The translations under genes and the position numbers were made by a program. The notes under the pieces are model-generated. The model was given only the letters and a program-made list of their open reading frames with translations. It did not search any database and was not told the DNA's origin. A stretch of DNA of 64,000 nucleotides from Maea johnstoni (taxonomy: Eukaryota > Annelida > Polychaeta > Spionida > Magelonidae), in NCBI GenBank assembly GCA_963942565.1, contig OZ012685.1:50355197-50419196 (forward strand), in the 5' to 3' direction. Every line of letters starts with the position of its first letter. The first letter of the stretch is position 1. Below are positions 40,201-55,200 of the stretch, piece after piece.

Positions 40201-43200
40201 AATCAATCTCATCTGAGCATGGCGTTTCTTCTAATATACTTTGTGTGGTAACAGGAGGTTGGGTAGTTTCTGTAATAGATGGAGTAGTTGGAGCTGCAGT
40301 TGGTTCTGTTGTTTCAAAGGCTGCAGTAGTCTCTGGTTCTTCTGTAGGAACGGCAGCCTCGGTTCCTTGTGTTGTTTCTGTTCAAAAGAATGATTGCTTT
40401 TAGGAAAAGTAAATGAATATGCCAGAAGCTCATCTGGTCTGTTTTTCATGGTATTTGGCACTTTGAAGGGCTTAAATATTATAATTGAGCTGGTAATTAC
40501 AAGCGGTAAGATATTTCATGGGCGTATCAGCGGGGGATTTCAAATATGTTCCCGCGAAGTACGATTAAAATACGACATCACGGATAAATTAGAAACTTTG
40601 TGACTGCATTTGAAGGGAAATGCAGACTTATGATTGAGCTAAGCGAGCATTCAGAGCTTTGCTTAATAGTCATATCAATTTTTATGCCATCAATTTTAGG
40701 TCAATCCATGCTATCTTTTGATCAGAAAGAAAAAAAATGAAATTAGCTCTTGATGAAAATTTTTACATAGGAAAAGTCCTCGCCCATTACTTTGCCCTTT
40801 TCGAAAGAGCAAATCATTCCTGTTTTAAAGGCACCACAGCAAGCTCTTCAGATTGCTTGATATTTTGAAAAGCAGCAAGGTTAACACACTCATTGAGATT
40901 CTCTGGCTCTTGAACTAAAGATCACATCCAGTTTCTCAGACCATAGAGATAGGGCAGATCTTGTGGTATCAGATGAGAAGATGCACTTGAGTAATGCCTA
41001 AGATGATTAATATATTCTTAGTTCTAGGCAAAAGGAAGGAAGGAAGGAATTGGGTTTTACGTCGCTTTCAACAGCTTAGGTCATATCACGACGAGATCAA
41101 AACCCGTAACCAGGAAGAAATTCCCTACTCTTCACGAGTAGTTCCAAGGGGTCTTTCAGTAGCAGAAAGACCATAGGCAGCCCTCCACAATGCCGAACAT
41201 TTTTATAGCGACCAGGCCAACCAACTTGGGGATCCAGCGGAGACTCAAACCTGCAAACTCATGCTTGGGAGCCAGGCATCGTAACCACTAGGCCACGGCG
41301 GATCCCTACTTAGTTCTAGGCATATGTTTAGTAAAAGGTTGCTTCATGAACATGACCCTTAGGAGGAAAAAGACTAGGAAGACATTTATAAGTTGTGTGT
41401 TAGTTGTGCCTACCTTCTTCTTGGCATGCATACACAGCCAAATGCAAGCCAGTGAACCTGGGTGGACCATTTTCATCAGTAGTCCAGCAGCACTCTTCTT
41501 TTTCTTGTACCACAAGCTTGAAATACCTGGCTTGAATGACACTTTCAAAGTCATGGCTATTGACAGTCAGCTTATCTTCATTGCCATCAAGGAGCTATAA
41601 AGATTTGGAAAATACATGGCATTAGCATTGGCATACATGCCACTTTCCTGAAAAATCAAAATGATATGCTTTGAAGAGACTTTATTTTGAGGTTGGCAGT
41701 ACAACAGCTTTGCAAACATACTGATTTCACTTGGTTATCTTCAATCCTGAACACAAAAGAGCTGAAAGTATTTTGCAAAATGGGTTGTTAAAACTGAAAA
41801 GGTGATACTTAAAGTATAAATAGCTAGCAAGTTGTAGTAATTATGTGGCAAAGAACTTACAGCATTTCCATCTTCTAGTACTGGTTCATATTCATTAGGA
41901 TCAATTGCATAATATGCATTGTAGTTGATAGGCCATATTTCTCCACGGTTATTGTTTGCTCCTTTCGTTGCAAAACCAAGTAGATTCTTGACGCTACCAA
42001 AATCCAGTTCAACCCAGACATCGCCAGCATAAGTTATCCATCCTTCTCTACAAAGTTATAAGAAAGAAAGCAATCTACGTAAAGGGTGATGTTCAATAAG
42101 CAGAATGGCATTTTAAAAATTCTATACATTTGCTATAGAGGTTAGGTAATTGATTCAAAATGTAACATTTGATCATTAGAAGAACTGATACTTGAAATAA
42201 CTTCCAAATAAAGAACATGAGAAAGAAGAATTGCACACAAATAGTTGCACTTACAAGTCATCAATAGGCAACCTCAGCCTTGGAATGTTGTCAAACACAG
42301 GGTCTGGGTTTGTGAGATTGTCATCTGCAGAATCTCTAACGTCGTATGCTGTATTAAACAGAGTGTCATCAGATTTGACCAAATCAATCTCATCTGAGCA
42401 TGGTGTTTCTTCTAATATACTTTGTGTGGTAACAGGAGGTTGGGTAGTTTCTGTAATAGATGGAGTAGTTGGAGCTGCAGTTGGTTCTGTTGTTTCAAAG
42501 GCTGCAGTAGTCTCTGGTTTAGTAGTCTCTGGAATAGGTGGAGTGGTTGGAGCTGCCGTTGGTGCAGTTGGTACTGTTGTTTCAAAGGCTGCAGTAGTCT
42601 CTGGTTCTTCTGTAGGAACGGCAGCCTCGGTTCCTTGTGTTGTTTCTGTTCAAAATAATGATTGCTTTTAGGAAAAGTAAATGAATATGCCAGAAGCTCA
42701 TCTGGTCTGTTTTTCATGGTATTTGGCACTTTGAAGCGCTTAAATATTATAATTGAGCTGGTAATTACAAGCGGTAAGATATTTCATGGGCGTATCAGCG
42801 GGGGATTTCAAATATGTTTCCGCGAAGTACGATCAAAATACGACATCACGGATAAATTAAAAACTTTGTGACTGCATTTGAAGGGAAATGCAGACTTATG
42901 ATTGAGCTACGGGAGCATTCAGAGCTTTGCTTAATAGTCATATCAATTTTTATACCATCAATTTTAGGTCAATCCATGCCATCTTTTGATCAGAAAGAAA
43001 AAGAATGAAATCAGCTCTTAATGAAAACTTTTACATAGGAAAAGGCCCCGCCCATTACTTTGCCCTTTTCGAAAGGGCAAATTATTCCTGTTCTAAAGGC
43101 ACCACAGCAAGCTCTTCAGATTGCTTGATATTTTGAAAAGCAGCAAGGTTAACACACTCATTGAGATTCTCTGGCTCTTGAACCAAAGATCACATCCAGT

Positions 43201-46200
43201 TTCTCAGACCATAGAGATAGGGCAGATCTTGTGGTATCAGATGAGAAGATGCACTTGAGTAATGCCTAAGATGATTAATATATTCTTAGTTCTAGGCAAA
43301 AGGAAGGAAGGAAGGAATTGGGTTTTACGTCGCTTTCAACAGCTTAGGGCATATCACGACGAGATCGAAACCCGTAACCGGAAAGAAATTCCCTACTCTT
43401 CACGAGTAGTTCCAAGGGGTCTTTCAGTAGCAGAAAGACCATAGGCAGCCCTCCACAACACCGAACATTTTTATAGCGACCAGGCCAACCAACTTGGGGA
43501 TCCAGCGGAGACTCGAACCTGCAAACTCATGCTTGGGAGCCAGGCATCGTAACCACTAGGCCACGGCGGACCCCTACTTAGTTCTAGGCATATGTTTAGT
43601 AAAAGGTTGCTTCATGAACATGACCCTTAGGAGGAAAAAGACTAGGAAGACATTTATAAGTTGTGTGTTAGTTGTGCCTACCTTCTTCTTGGCATGCATA
43701 CACCGCCAAATGCAAGCCAGTGAACCTGGGTGGACCATTTTCATCAGTAGTCCAGCAGCACTCTTCTTTTTCTTGTACCACAAGCTTGAAATACCTGGCT
43801 TGAATGACACTTTCAAAGTCATGGCTATTGACAGTCAGCTTATCTTCATTGCCATCAAGGAGCTATAAAGATTTGGAAAATACATGGCATTAGCATTGGC
43901 ATACATGCCACTTTCCTGAAAAATCAAAATGATATGCTTTGAAGAGACTTTATTTTGAGGTTGGCAGTACAACAGCTTTGCAAACATACTGATTTCACTT
44001 GGTTATCTTCAATCCTGAACACAAAAGAGCTGAAAGTATTTTGCAAAATGGGTTGTTAAAACTGAAAAGGTGATACTTAAAGTATAAATAGCTAGCAAGT
44101 TGTAGTAATTATGTGGCAAAGAACTTACAGCATTTCCATCTTCTAGTACTGGTTCATATTCATTAGGATCAATTGCATAATATGCATTGTAGTTGATAGG
44201 CCATATTTCTCCACGGTTATTGTTTGCTCCTTTCGTTGCAAAACCAAGTAGATTCTTGACGCTACCAAAATCCAGTTCAACCCAGACATCGCCAGCATAA
44301 GTTATCCATCCTTCTCTACAAAGTTATAAGAAAGAAAGCAATCTACGTAAAGGGTGATGTTCAATACGCAGAATGGCATTTTAAAAATTCTATACATTTG
44401 CTATAGAGGTTAGGTAATTGATTCAAAATGTAACATTTGATCATTAGAAGAACTGATACTTGAAATAACTTCCAAATAAAGAACATGAGAAAGAAGAATT
44501 GCACACAAATAGTTGCACTTACAAGTCATCAATAGGCAACCTCAGCCTTGGAATGTTGTCAAACACAGGGTCTGGGTTTGTGAGATTGTCATCTGCAGAA
44601 TCTCTAACGTCGTATGCTGTATTAAACAGAGTGTCATCAGATTTGACCAAATCAATCTCATCTGAGCATGGCGTTTCTTCTAATATACTTTGTGTGGTAA
44701 CAGGTGGTTGGGTAGTTTCTGTAATAGATGGAGTAGTTGGAGCTGCAGTTGGTTCTGTTGTTTCAAAGGCTGCAGTAGTCTCTGGTTTAGTAGTCTCTGG
44801 AATAGGTGGAGTGGTTGGAGCTGCCGTTGGTGCAGTTGGTACTGTTGTTTCAAAGGCTGCAGTAGTCTCTGGTTCTTCTGTAGGAACGGCAGCCTCGGTT
44901 CCTTGTGTTGTTTCTGTTCAAAATAATGATTGCTTTTAGGAAAAGTAAATGAATATGCCAGAAGCTCATCTGGTCTGTTTTTCATGGTATTTGGCACTTT
45001 GAAGCGCTTAAATATTATAATTGAGCTGGTAATTACAAGCGGTAAGATATTTCATGGGCGTATCAGCGGGGGATTTCAAATATGTTTCCGCGAAGTACGA
45101 TCAAAATACGACATCACGGATAAATTAAAAACTTTGTGACTGCATTTGAAGGGAAATGCAGACTTATGATTGAGCTACGGGAGCATTCAGAGCTTTGCTT
45201 AATAGTCATATCAATTTTTATACCATCAATTTTAGGTCAATCCATGCCATCTTTTGATCAGAAAGAAAAAGAATGAAATCAGCTCTTAATGAAAACTTTT
45301 ACATAGGAAAAGGCCCCGCCCATTACTTTGCCCTTTTCGAAAGGGCAAATTATTCCTGTTCTAAAGGCACCACAGCAAGCTCTTCAGATTGCTTGATATT
45401 TTGAAAAGCAGCAAGGTTAACACACTCATTGAGATTCTCTGGCTCTTGAACCAAAGATCACATCCAGTTTCTCAGACCATAGAGATAGGGCAGATCTTGT
45501 GGTATCGGATGAGAAGATGCACTTGAGAAATGCCTAAGATGATTAATATATTCTTAGTTCTAGGCAAAAGGAAGGAAGGAAGGAATTGGGTTTTACGTCG
45601 CTTTCAACAGCTTAGGTCATATCACGACGAGATCGAAACCCGTAACCGGAAAGAAATTCCCTACTCTTCACGAGTAGTTCCAAGGGGTCTTTCAGTAGCA
45701 GAAAGACCATAGGCAGCCCTCCACAACACCGAACATTTTTATAGCGACCAGGCCAACCCACTTGGGGATCCAGCGGAGACTCGAACCTGCAAACTCATGC
45801 TTGGGAGCCAGGCATCGTAACCACTAGGCCACGGCGGATCCCTACTTAGTTCTAGGCATATGTTTAGTAAAAGGTTGCTTCATGAACATGACCCTTAGGA
45901 GGAAAAAGACTAGGAAGACATTTATAAGTTGTGTGTTAGTTGTGCCTACCTTCTTCTTGGCATGCATACACAGCCAAATGCAAGCCAGTGAACCTGGGTG
46001 GACCATTTTCATCAGTAGTCCAGCAGCACTCTTCTTTTTCTTGTACCACAAGCTTGAAATACCTGGCTTGAATGACACTTTCAAAGTCATGGCTATTGAC
46101 AGTCAGCTTATCTTCATTGCCATCAAGGAGCTATAAAGATTTGGAAAATACATGGCATTAGCATTGGCATACATGCCACTTTCCTGAAAAATCAAAATGA

Positions 46201-49200
46201 TATGCTTTGAAGAGACTTTATTTTGAGGTTGGCAGTACAACAGCTTTGCAAACATACTGATTTCACTTGGTTATCTTCAATCCTGAACACAAAAGAGCTG
46301 AAAGTATTTTGCAAAATGGGTTGTTAAAACTGAAAAGGTGATACTTAAAGTATAAATAGCTAGCAAGTTGTAGTAATTATGTGGCAAAGAACTTACAGCA
46401 TTTCCATCTTCTAGTACTGGTTCATATTCATTAGGATCAATTGCATAATATGCATTGTAGTTGATAGGCCATATTTCTCCACGGTTATTGTTTGCTCCTT
46501 TCGTTGCAAAACCAAGTAGATTCTTGACGCTACCAAAATCCAGTTCAACCCAGACATCGCCAGCATAAGTTATCCATCCTTCTCTACAAAGTTATAAGAA
46601 AGAAAGCAATCTACGTAAAGGGTGATGTTCAATAAGCAGAATGGCATTTTAAAAATTCTATACATTTGCTATAGAGGTTAGGTAATTGATTCAAAATGTA
46701 ACATTTGATCATTAGAAGAACTGATACTTGAAATAACTTCCAAATAAAGAACATGAGAAAGAAGAATTGCACACAAATAGTTGCACTTACAAGTCATCAA
46801 TAGGCAACCTCAGCCTTGGAATGTTGTCAAACACAGGGTCTGGGTTTGTGAGATTGTCATCTGCAGAATCTCTAACGTCGTATGCTGTATTAAACAGAGT
46901 GTCATCAGATTTGACCAAATCAATCTCATCTGAGCATGGCGTTTCTTCTAATATACTTTGTGTGGTAACAGGAGGTTGGGTAGTTTCTGTAATAGATGGA
47001 GTAGTTGGAGCTGCAGTTGGTTCTGTTGTTTCAAAGGCTGCAGTAGTCTCTGGTTTAGTAGTCTCTGGAATAGGTGGAGTGGTTGGAGCTGCCGTTGGTG
47101 CAGTTGGTACTGTTGTTTCAAAGGCTGCAGTAGTCTCTGGTTCTTCTGTAGGAACGGCAGCCTCGGTTCCTTGTGTTGTTTCTGTTCAAAATAATGATTG
47201 CTTTTAGGAAAAGTAAATGAATATGCCAGAAGCTCATCTGGTCTGTTTTTCATGGTATTTGGCACTTTGAAGCGCTTAAATATTATAATTGAGCTGGTAA
47301 TTACAAGCGGTAAGATATTTCATGGGCGTATCAGCGGGGGATTTCAAATATGTTTCCACGAAGTACGATCAAAATACGACATCACGGATAAATTAAAAAC
47401 TTTGTGACTGCATTTGAAGGGAAATGCAGACTTATGATTGAGCTACGGGAGCATTCAGAGCTTTGCTTAATAGTCATATCAATTTTTATACCATCAATTT
47501 TAGGTCAATCCATGCCATCTTTTGATCAGAAAGAAAAAGAATGAAATCAGCTCTTAATGAAAACTTTTACATAGGAAAAGGCCCCGCCCATTACTTTGCC
47601 CTTTTCGAAAGGGCAAATTATTCCTGTTCTAAAGGCACCACAGCAAGCTCTTCAGATTGCTTGATATTTTGAAAAGCAGCAAGGTTAACACACTCATTGA
47701 GATTCTCTGGCTCTTGAACCAAAGATCACATCCAGTTTCTCAGACCATAGAGATAGGGCAGATCTTGTGGTATCGGATGAGAAGATGCACTTGAGTAATG
47801 CCTAAGATGATTAATATATTCTTAGTTCTAGGCAAAAGGAAGGAAGGAAGGAATTGGGTTTTACGTCGCTTTCAACAGCTTAGGTCATATCACGACGAGA
47901 TCGAAACCCGTAACTGGAAAGAAATTCCCTACTCTTCACGAGTAGTTCCAAGGGGTCTTTCAGTAGCAGAAAGACCATAGGCAGCCCTCCACAACGCCGA
48001 ACATTTTTATAGCGACCAGGCCAACCCACTTGGGGATCCAGCGGAGACTCGAACCTGCAAACTCACGCTTGGGAGCCAGGCATCGTAACCACTAGGCCAC
48101 GGCGGATCCCTACTTAGTTCTAGGCATATGTTTAGTAAAAGGTTGCTTCATGAACATGACCCTTAGGAGGAAAAAGACTAGGAAGACATTTATAAGTTGT
48201 GTGTTAGTTGTGCCTACCTTCTTCTTGGCATGCATACACAGCCAAATGCAAGCCAGTGAACCTGGGTGGACCATTTTCATCAGTAGTCCAGCAGCACTCT
48301 TCTTTTTCTTGTACCACAAGCTTGAAATACCTGGCTTGAATGACACTTTCAAAGTCATGGCTATTGACAGTCAGCTTATCTTCATTGCCATCAAGGAGCT
48401 ATAAAGATTTGGAAAATACATGGCATTAGCATTAGCATACATGCCACTTTCCTGAAAAATCAAAATGATATGCTTTGAAGAGACTTTATTTTGAGGTTGG
48501 CAGTACAACAGCTTTGCAAACATACTGATTTCACTTGGTTATCTTCAATCCTGAACACGAAAGAGCTGAAAGTATTTTGCAAAATGGGTTGTTAAAACTG
48601 AAAAGGTGATACTTAAAGTATAAATAGCTAGAAAGTTGTAGTAATTATGTGGCAAAGAACTTACAGCATTTCCATCTTCTAGTACTGGTTCATATTCATT
48701 AGGATCAATTGCATAATATGCATTGTAGTTGATAGGCCATATTTCTCCACGGTTATTATTTGCTCCTTTCGTTGCAAAACCAAGTAGATTCTTGACGCTA
48801 CCAAAATCCAGTTCAACCCAGACATCGCCAGCATAAGTTATCCATCCTTCTCTACAAAGTTATAAGAAAGAAAGCAATCTACGTAAAGGGTGATGTTCAA
48901 TAAGCAGAATGGCATTTTAAAAATTCTATACATTTGCTATAGAGGTTAGGTAATTGATTCAAAATGTAACATTTGATCATTAGAAGAACTGATACTTGAA
49001 ATAACTTCCAAATAAAGAACATGAGAAAGAAGAATTGCACACAAATAGTTGCACTTACAAGTCATCAATAGGCAACCTCAGCTTTGGAATGTTGTCAAAC
49101 ACAGGGTCTGGGTTTGTGAGATTGTCATCTGCAGAATCTCTAACGTCGTATGCTGTATTAAACAGAGTGTCATCAGATTTGACCAAATCAATCTCATCTG

Positions 49201-52200
49201 AGCATGGCGTTTCTTCTAATATACTTTGTGTGGTAACAGGAGGTTGGGTAGTTTCTGTAATAGATGGAGTAGTTGGAGCTGCAGTTGGTTCTGTTGTTTC
49301 AAAGGCTGCAGTAGTCTCTGGTTCTTCTGTAGGAACGGCAGCCTCGGTTCCTTGTGTTGTTTCTGTTCAAAAGAATGATTGCTTTTAGGAAAAGTAAATG
49401 AATATGCCAGAAGCTCATCTGGTGTGTTTTTCATGGTATTTGGCACTTTGAAGGGCTTAAATATTATAATTGAGCTGGTAATTACAAGCGGTAAGATATT
49501 TCATGGGCGTATCAGCGGGGGATTTCAAATATGTTCCCGCGAAGTACGATTAAAATACGACATCACGGATAAATTAGAAACTTTGTGACTGCATTTGAAG
49601 GGAAACGCAGACTTATGATTGAGCTAAGCGAGCATTCAGAGCTTTGCTTAATAGTCATATCAATTTTTATGCCATCAATTTTAGGTCAATCCATGCTATC
49701 TTTTGATCAGAAAGAAAAAAAATGAAATTAGCTCTTGATGAAAAGTTTTACATAGGAAAAGTCCTCGCCCATTACTTTGCCCTTTTCGAAAGGGCAAATC
49801 ATTCCTGTTTTAAAGGCACCACAGCAAGCTCTTCAGATTGCTTGATATTTTGAAAAGCAGCAAGGTTAACCCACTCATTGAGATTCTCTGGCTCTTGAAC
49901 TAAAGATCACATCCAGTTTCTCAGACCATAGAGATAGGGCAGATCTTGTGGTATCAGATGAGAAGATGCACTTGAGTAATGCCTAAGATGATTAATATAT
50001 TCTCAGTTCTAGGCAAAAGGAAGGAAGGAAGGGATTGGGTTTTACGTCGCTTTCAACAGCTTAGGTCATATCACGACGAGATCAAAACCCGTAACCAGGA
50101 AGAAATTCCCTACTCTTCACGAGTAGTTCCAAGGGGTCTTTCAGTAGCAGAAAGACCATAGGCAGCCCTCCACAATGCCGAACATTTTTATAGCGACCAG
50201 GCCAACCCACTTGGGGATCCAGCGGAGACTCGAACCTGCAAACTCATGCTTGGGAGCCAGGCATCGTAACCACTAGGCCACGGCGGATCCCTACTTAGTT
50301 CTAGGCATATGCTTAGTAAAAGGTTGCTTCATGAACATGACCCTTAGGAGGAAAAAGACTAGGAAGACATTTATAAGTTGTGTGTTAGTTGTGCCTACCT
50401 TCTTCTTGGCATGCATACACCGCCAAATGCAAGCCAGTGAACCTGGGTGGACCATTTTCATCATTAGTCCAGCAGCACTCTTCTTTTTCTTGTACCACAA
50501 GCTTGAAATACCTGGCTTGAATGACACTTTCAAAGTCATGGCTATTGACAGTCAGCTTATCTTCATTGCCATCAAGGAGCTATAAAGATTTGGAAAATAC
50601 ATGGCATTAGCATTGGCATACATGCCACTTTCCTGAAAAATCAAAATGATATGCTTTGAAGAGACTTTATTTTGAGGTTGGCAGTACAACAGCTTTGCAA
50701 ACATACTGATTTCACTTGGTTATCTTCAATCCTGAACACAAAAGAGCTGAAAGTATTTTGCAAAATGGGTTGTTAAAACTGAAAAGGTGATACTTAAAGT
50801 ATAAATAGCTAGCAAGTTGTAGTAATTATGTGGCAAAGAACTTACAGCATTTCCATCTTCTAGTACTGGTTCATATTCATTAGGATCAATTGCATAATAT
50901 GCATTGTAGTTGATAGGCCATATTTCTCCACGGTTATTATTTGCTCCTTTCGTTGCAAAACCAAGTAGATTCTTGACGCTACCAAAATCCAGTTCAACCC
51001 AGACATCGCCAGCATAAGTTATCCATCCTTCTCTACAAAGTTATAAGAAAGAAAGCAATCTACGTAAAGGGTGATGTTCAATAAGCAGAATGGCATTTTT
51101 AAAATTCTATACATTTGCTATAGAGGTTAGAAAATTGATTCAAAATGTAACATTTGATCATTAGAAGAACTGATACTTGAAATAACTTCCAAATAAAGAA
51201 CATGAGAAAGAAGAATTGCACACAAATAGTTGCACTTACAAGTCATCAATAGGCAACCTCAGCCTTGGAATGTTGTCAAACACAGGGTCTGGGTTTGTGA
51301 GATTGTCATCTGCAGAATCTCTAACGTTGTATGCTGTATTAAACAGAGTGTCATCAGATTTGACCAAATCAATCTCATCTGAGCATGGCGTTTCTTCTAA
51401 TATACTTTGTGTGGTAACAGGAGGTTGGGTAGTTTCTGTAATAGATGGAGTAGTTGGAGCTGCAGTTGGTTCTGTTGTTTCAAAGGCTGCAGTAGTCTCT
51501 GGTTTAGTAGTCTCTGGAATAGGTGGAGTGGTTGGAGCTGCCGTTGGTGCAGTTGGTACTGTTGTTTCAAAGGCTGCAGTAGTCTCTGGTTCTTCTGTAG
51601 GAACGGCAGCCTCGGTTCCTTGTGTTGTTTCTGTTCAAAATAATGATTGCTTTTAGGAAAAGTAAATGAATATGCCAGAAGCTCATCTGGTCTGTTTTTC
51701 ATGGTATTTGGCACTTTGAAGCGCTTAAATATTATAATTGAGCTGGTAATTACAAGCGGTAAGATATTTCATGGGCGTATCAGCGGGGGATTTCAAATAT
51801 GTTTCCGCGAAGTACGATCAAAATACGACATCACGGATAAATTACAAACTTTGTGACTGCATTTGAAGGGAAATGCAGACTTATGATTGAGCTACGGGAG
51901 CATTCAGAGCTTTGCTTAATAGTCATATCAATTTTTATACCATCAATTTTAGGTCAATCCATGCCATCTTTTGATCAGAAAGAAAAAGAATGAAATCAGC
52001 TCTTAATGAAAACTTTTACATAGGAAAAGGCCCCGCCCATTACTTTGCCCTTTTCGAAAGGGCAAATTATTCCTGTTCTAAAGGCACCACAGCAAGCTCT
52101 TCAGATTGCTTGATATTTTGAAAAGCAGCAAGGTTAACACACTCATTGAGATTCTCTGGCTCTTGAACCAAAGATCACATCCAGTTTCTCAGACCATAGA

Positions 52201-55200
52201 GATAGGGCAGATCTTGTGGTATCGGATGAGAAGATGCACTTGAGTAATGCCTAAGATGATTAATATATTCTTAGTTCTAGGCAAAAGGAAGGAAGGAAGG
52301 AATTGGGTTTTACGTCGCTTTCAACAGCTTAGGTCATATCACGACGAGATCGAAACCCGTAACTGGAAAGAAATTCCCTACTCTTCACGAGTAGTTCCAA
52401 GGGGTCTTTCAGTAGCAGAAAGACCATAGGCAGCCCTCCACAACGCCGAACATTTTTATAGCGACCAGGCCAACCCACTTGGGGATCCAGCGGAGACTCG
52501 AACCTGCAAACTCACGCTTGGGAGCCAGGCATCGTAACCACTAGGCCACGGCGGATCCCTACTTAGTTCTAGGCATATGTTTAGTAAAAGGTTGCTTCAT
52601 GAACATGACCCTTAGGAGGAAAAAGACTAGGAAGACATTTATAAGTTGTGTGTTAGTTGTGCCTACCTTCTTCTTGGCATGCATACACAGCCAAATGCAA
52701 GCCAGTGAACCTGGGTGGACCATTTTCATCAGTAGTCCAGCAGCACTCTTCTTTTTCTTGTACCACAAGCTTGAAATACCTGGCTTGAATGACACTTTCA
52801 AAGTCATGGCTATTGACAGTCAGCTTATCTTCATTGCCATCAAGGAGCTATAAAGATTTGGAAAATACATGGCATTAGCATTGGCATACATGCCACTTTC
52901 CTGAAAAATCAAAATGATATGCTTTGAAGAGACTTTATTTTGAGGTTGGCAGTACAACAGCTTTGCAAACATACTGATTTCACTTGGTTATCTTCAATCC
53001 TGAACACAAAAGAGCTGAAAGTATTTTGCAAAATGGGTTGTTAAAACTGAAAAGGTGATACTTAAAGTATAAATAGCTAGCAAGTTGTAGTAATTATGTG
53101 GCAAAGAACTTACAGCATTTCCATCTTCTAGTACTGGTTCATATTCATTAGGATCAATTGCATAATATGCATTGTAGTTGATAGGCCATATTTCTCCACG
53201 GTTATTATTTGCTCCTTTCGTTGCAAAACCAAGTAGATTCTTGACGCTACCAAAATCCAGTTCAACCCAGACATCGCCAGCATAAGTTATCCATCCTTCT
53301 CTACAAAGTTATAAGAAAGAAAGCAATCTACGTAAAGGGTGATGTTCAATAAGCAGAATGGCATTTTAAAAATTCTATACATTTGCTATAGAGGTTAGGT
53401 AATTGATTCAAAATGTAACATTTGATCATTAGAAGAACTGATACTTGAAATAACTTCCAAATAAAGAACATGAGAAAGAAGAATTGCACACAAATAGTTG
53501 CACTTACAAGTCATCAATAGGCAACCTCAGCTTTGGAATGTTGTCAAACACAGGGTCTGGGTTTGTGAGATTGTCATCTGCAGAATCTCTAACGTCGTAT
53601 GCTGTATTAAACAGAGTGTCATCAGATTTGACCAAATCAATCTCATCTGAGCATGGCGTTTCTTCTAATATACTTTGTGTGGTAACAGGAGGTTGGGTAG
53701 TTTCTGTAATAGATGGAGTAGTTGGAGCTGCAGTTGGTTCTGTTGTTTCAAAGGCTGCAGTAGTCTCTGGTTTAGTAGTCTCTGGAATAGGTGGAGTGGT
53801 TGGAGCTGCCGTTGGTGCAGTTGGTACTGTTGTTTCAAAGGCTGCAGTAGTCTCTGGTTCTTCTGTAGGAACGGCAGCCTCGGTTCCTTGTGTTGTTTCT
53901 GTTCAAAATAATGATTGCTTTTAGGAAAAGTAAATGAATATGCCAGAAGCTCATCTGGTCTGTTTTTCATGGTATTTGGCACTTTGAAGCGCTTAAATAT
54001 TATAATTGAGCTGGTAATTACAAGCGGTAAGATATTTCATGGGCGTATCAGCAGGGGATTTCAAATATGTTTCCGCGAAGTACGATCAAAATACGACATC
54101 ACGGATAAATTACAAACTTTGTGACTGCATTTGAAGGGAAATGCAGACTTATGATTGAGCTACGGGAGCATTCAGAGCTTTGCTTAATAGTCATATCAAT
54201 TTTTATACCATCAATTTTAGGTCAATCCATGCCATCTTTTGATCAGAAAGAAAAAGAATGAAATCAGCTCTTAATGAAAACTTTTACATAGGAAAAGGCC
54301 CCGCCCATTACTTTGCCCTTTTCGAAAGGGCAAATTATTCCTGTTCTAAAGGCACCACAGCAAGCTCTTCAGATTGCTTGATATTTTGAAAAGCAGCAAG
54401 GTTAACACACTCATTGAGATTCTCTGGTTCTTGAACCAAAGATCACATCCAGTTTCTCAGACCATAGAGATAGGGCAGATCTTGTGGTATCGGATGAGAA
54501 GATGCACTTGAGTAATGCCTAAGATGATTAATATATTCTTAGTTCTAGGCAAAAGGAAGGAAGGAAGGAATTGGGTTTTACGTCGCTTTCAACAGCTTAG
54601 GTCATATCACGACGAGATCGAAACCCGTAACTGGGAAGAAATTCCCTACTCTTCACGAGTAGTTCCAAGGGGTCTTTCAGTAGCAGAAAGACCATAGGCA
54701 GCCCTCCACAACGCCGAACATTTTTATAGCGACCAGGCCAACCCACTTGGGGATCCAGCGGAGACTCGAACCTGCAAACTCACGCTTGGGAGCCAGGCAT
54801 CGTAACCACTAGGCCACGGCGGATCCCTACTTAGTTCTAGGCATATGTTTAGTAAAAGGTTGCTTTATGAACATGACCCTTAGGAGGAAAAAGACTAGGA
54901 AGACATTTATAAGTTGTGTGTTAGTTGTGCCTACCTTCTTCTTGGCATGCATACACAGCCAAATGCAAGCCAGTGAACCTGGGTGGACCATTTTCATCAG
55001 TAGTCCAGCAGCACTCTTCTTTTTCTTGTACCACAAGCTTGAAATACCTGGCTTGAATGACACTTTCAAAGTCATGGCTATTGACAGTCAGCTTATCTTC
55101 ATTGCCATCAAGGAGCTATAAAGATTTGGAAAATACATGGCATTAGCATTAGCATACATGCCACTTTCCTGAAAAATCAAAATGATATGCTTTGAAGAGA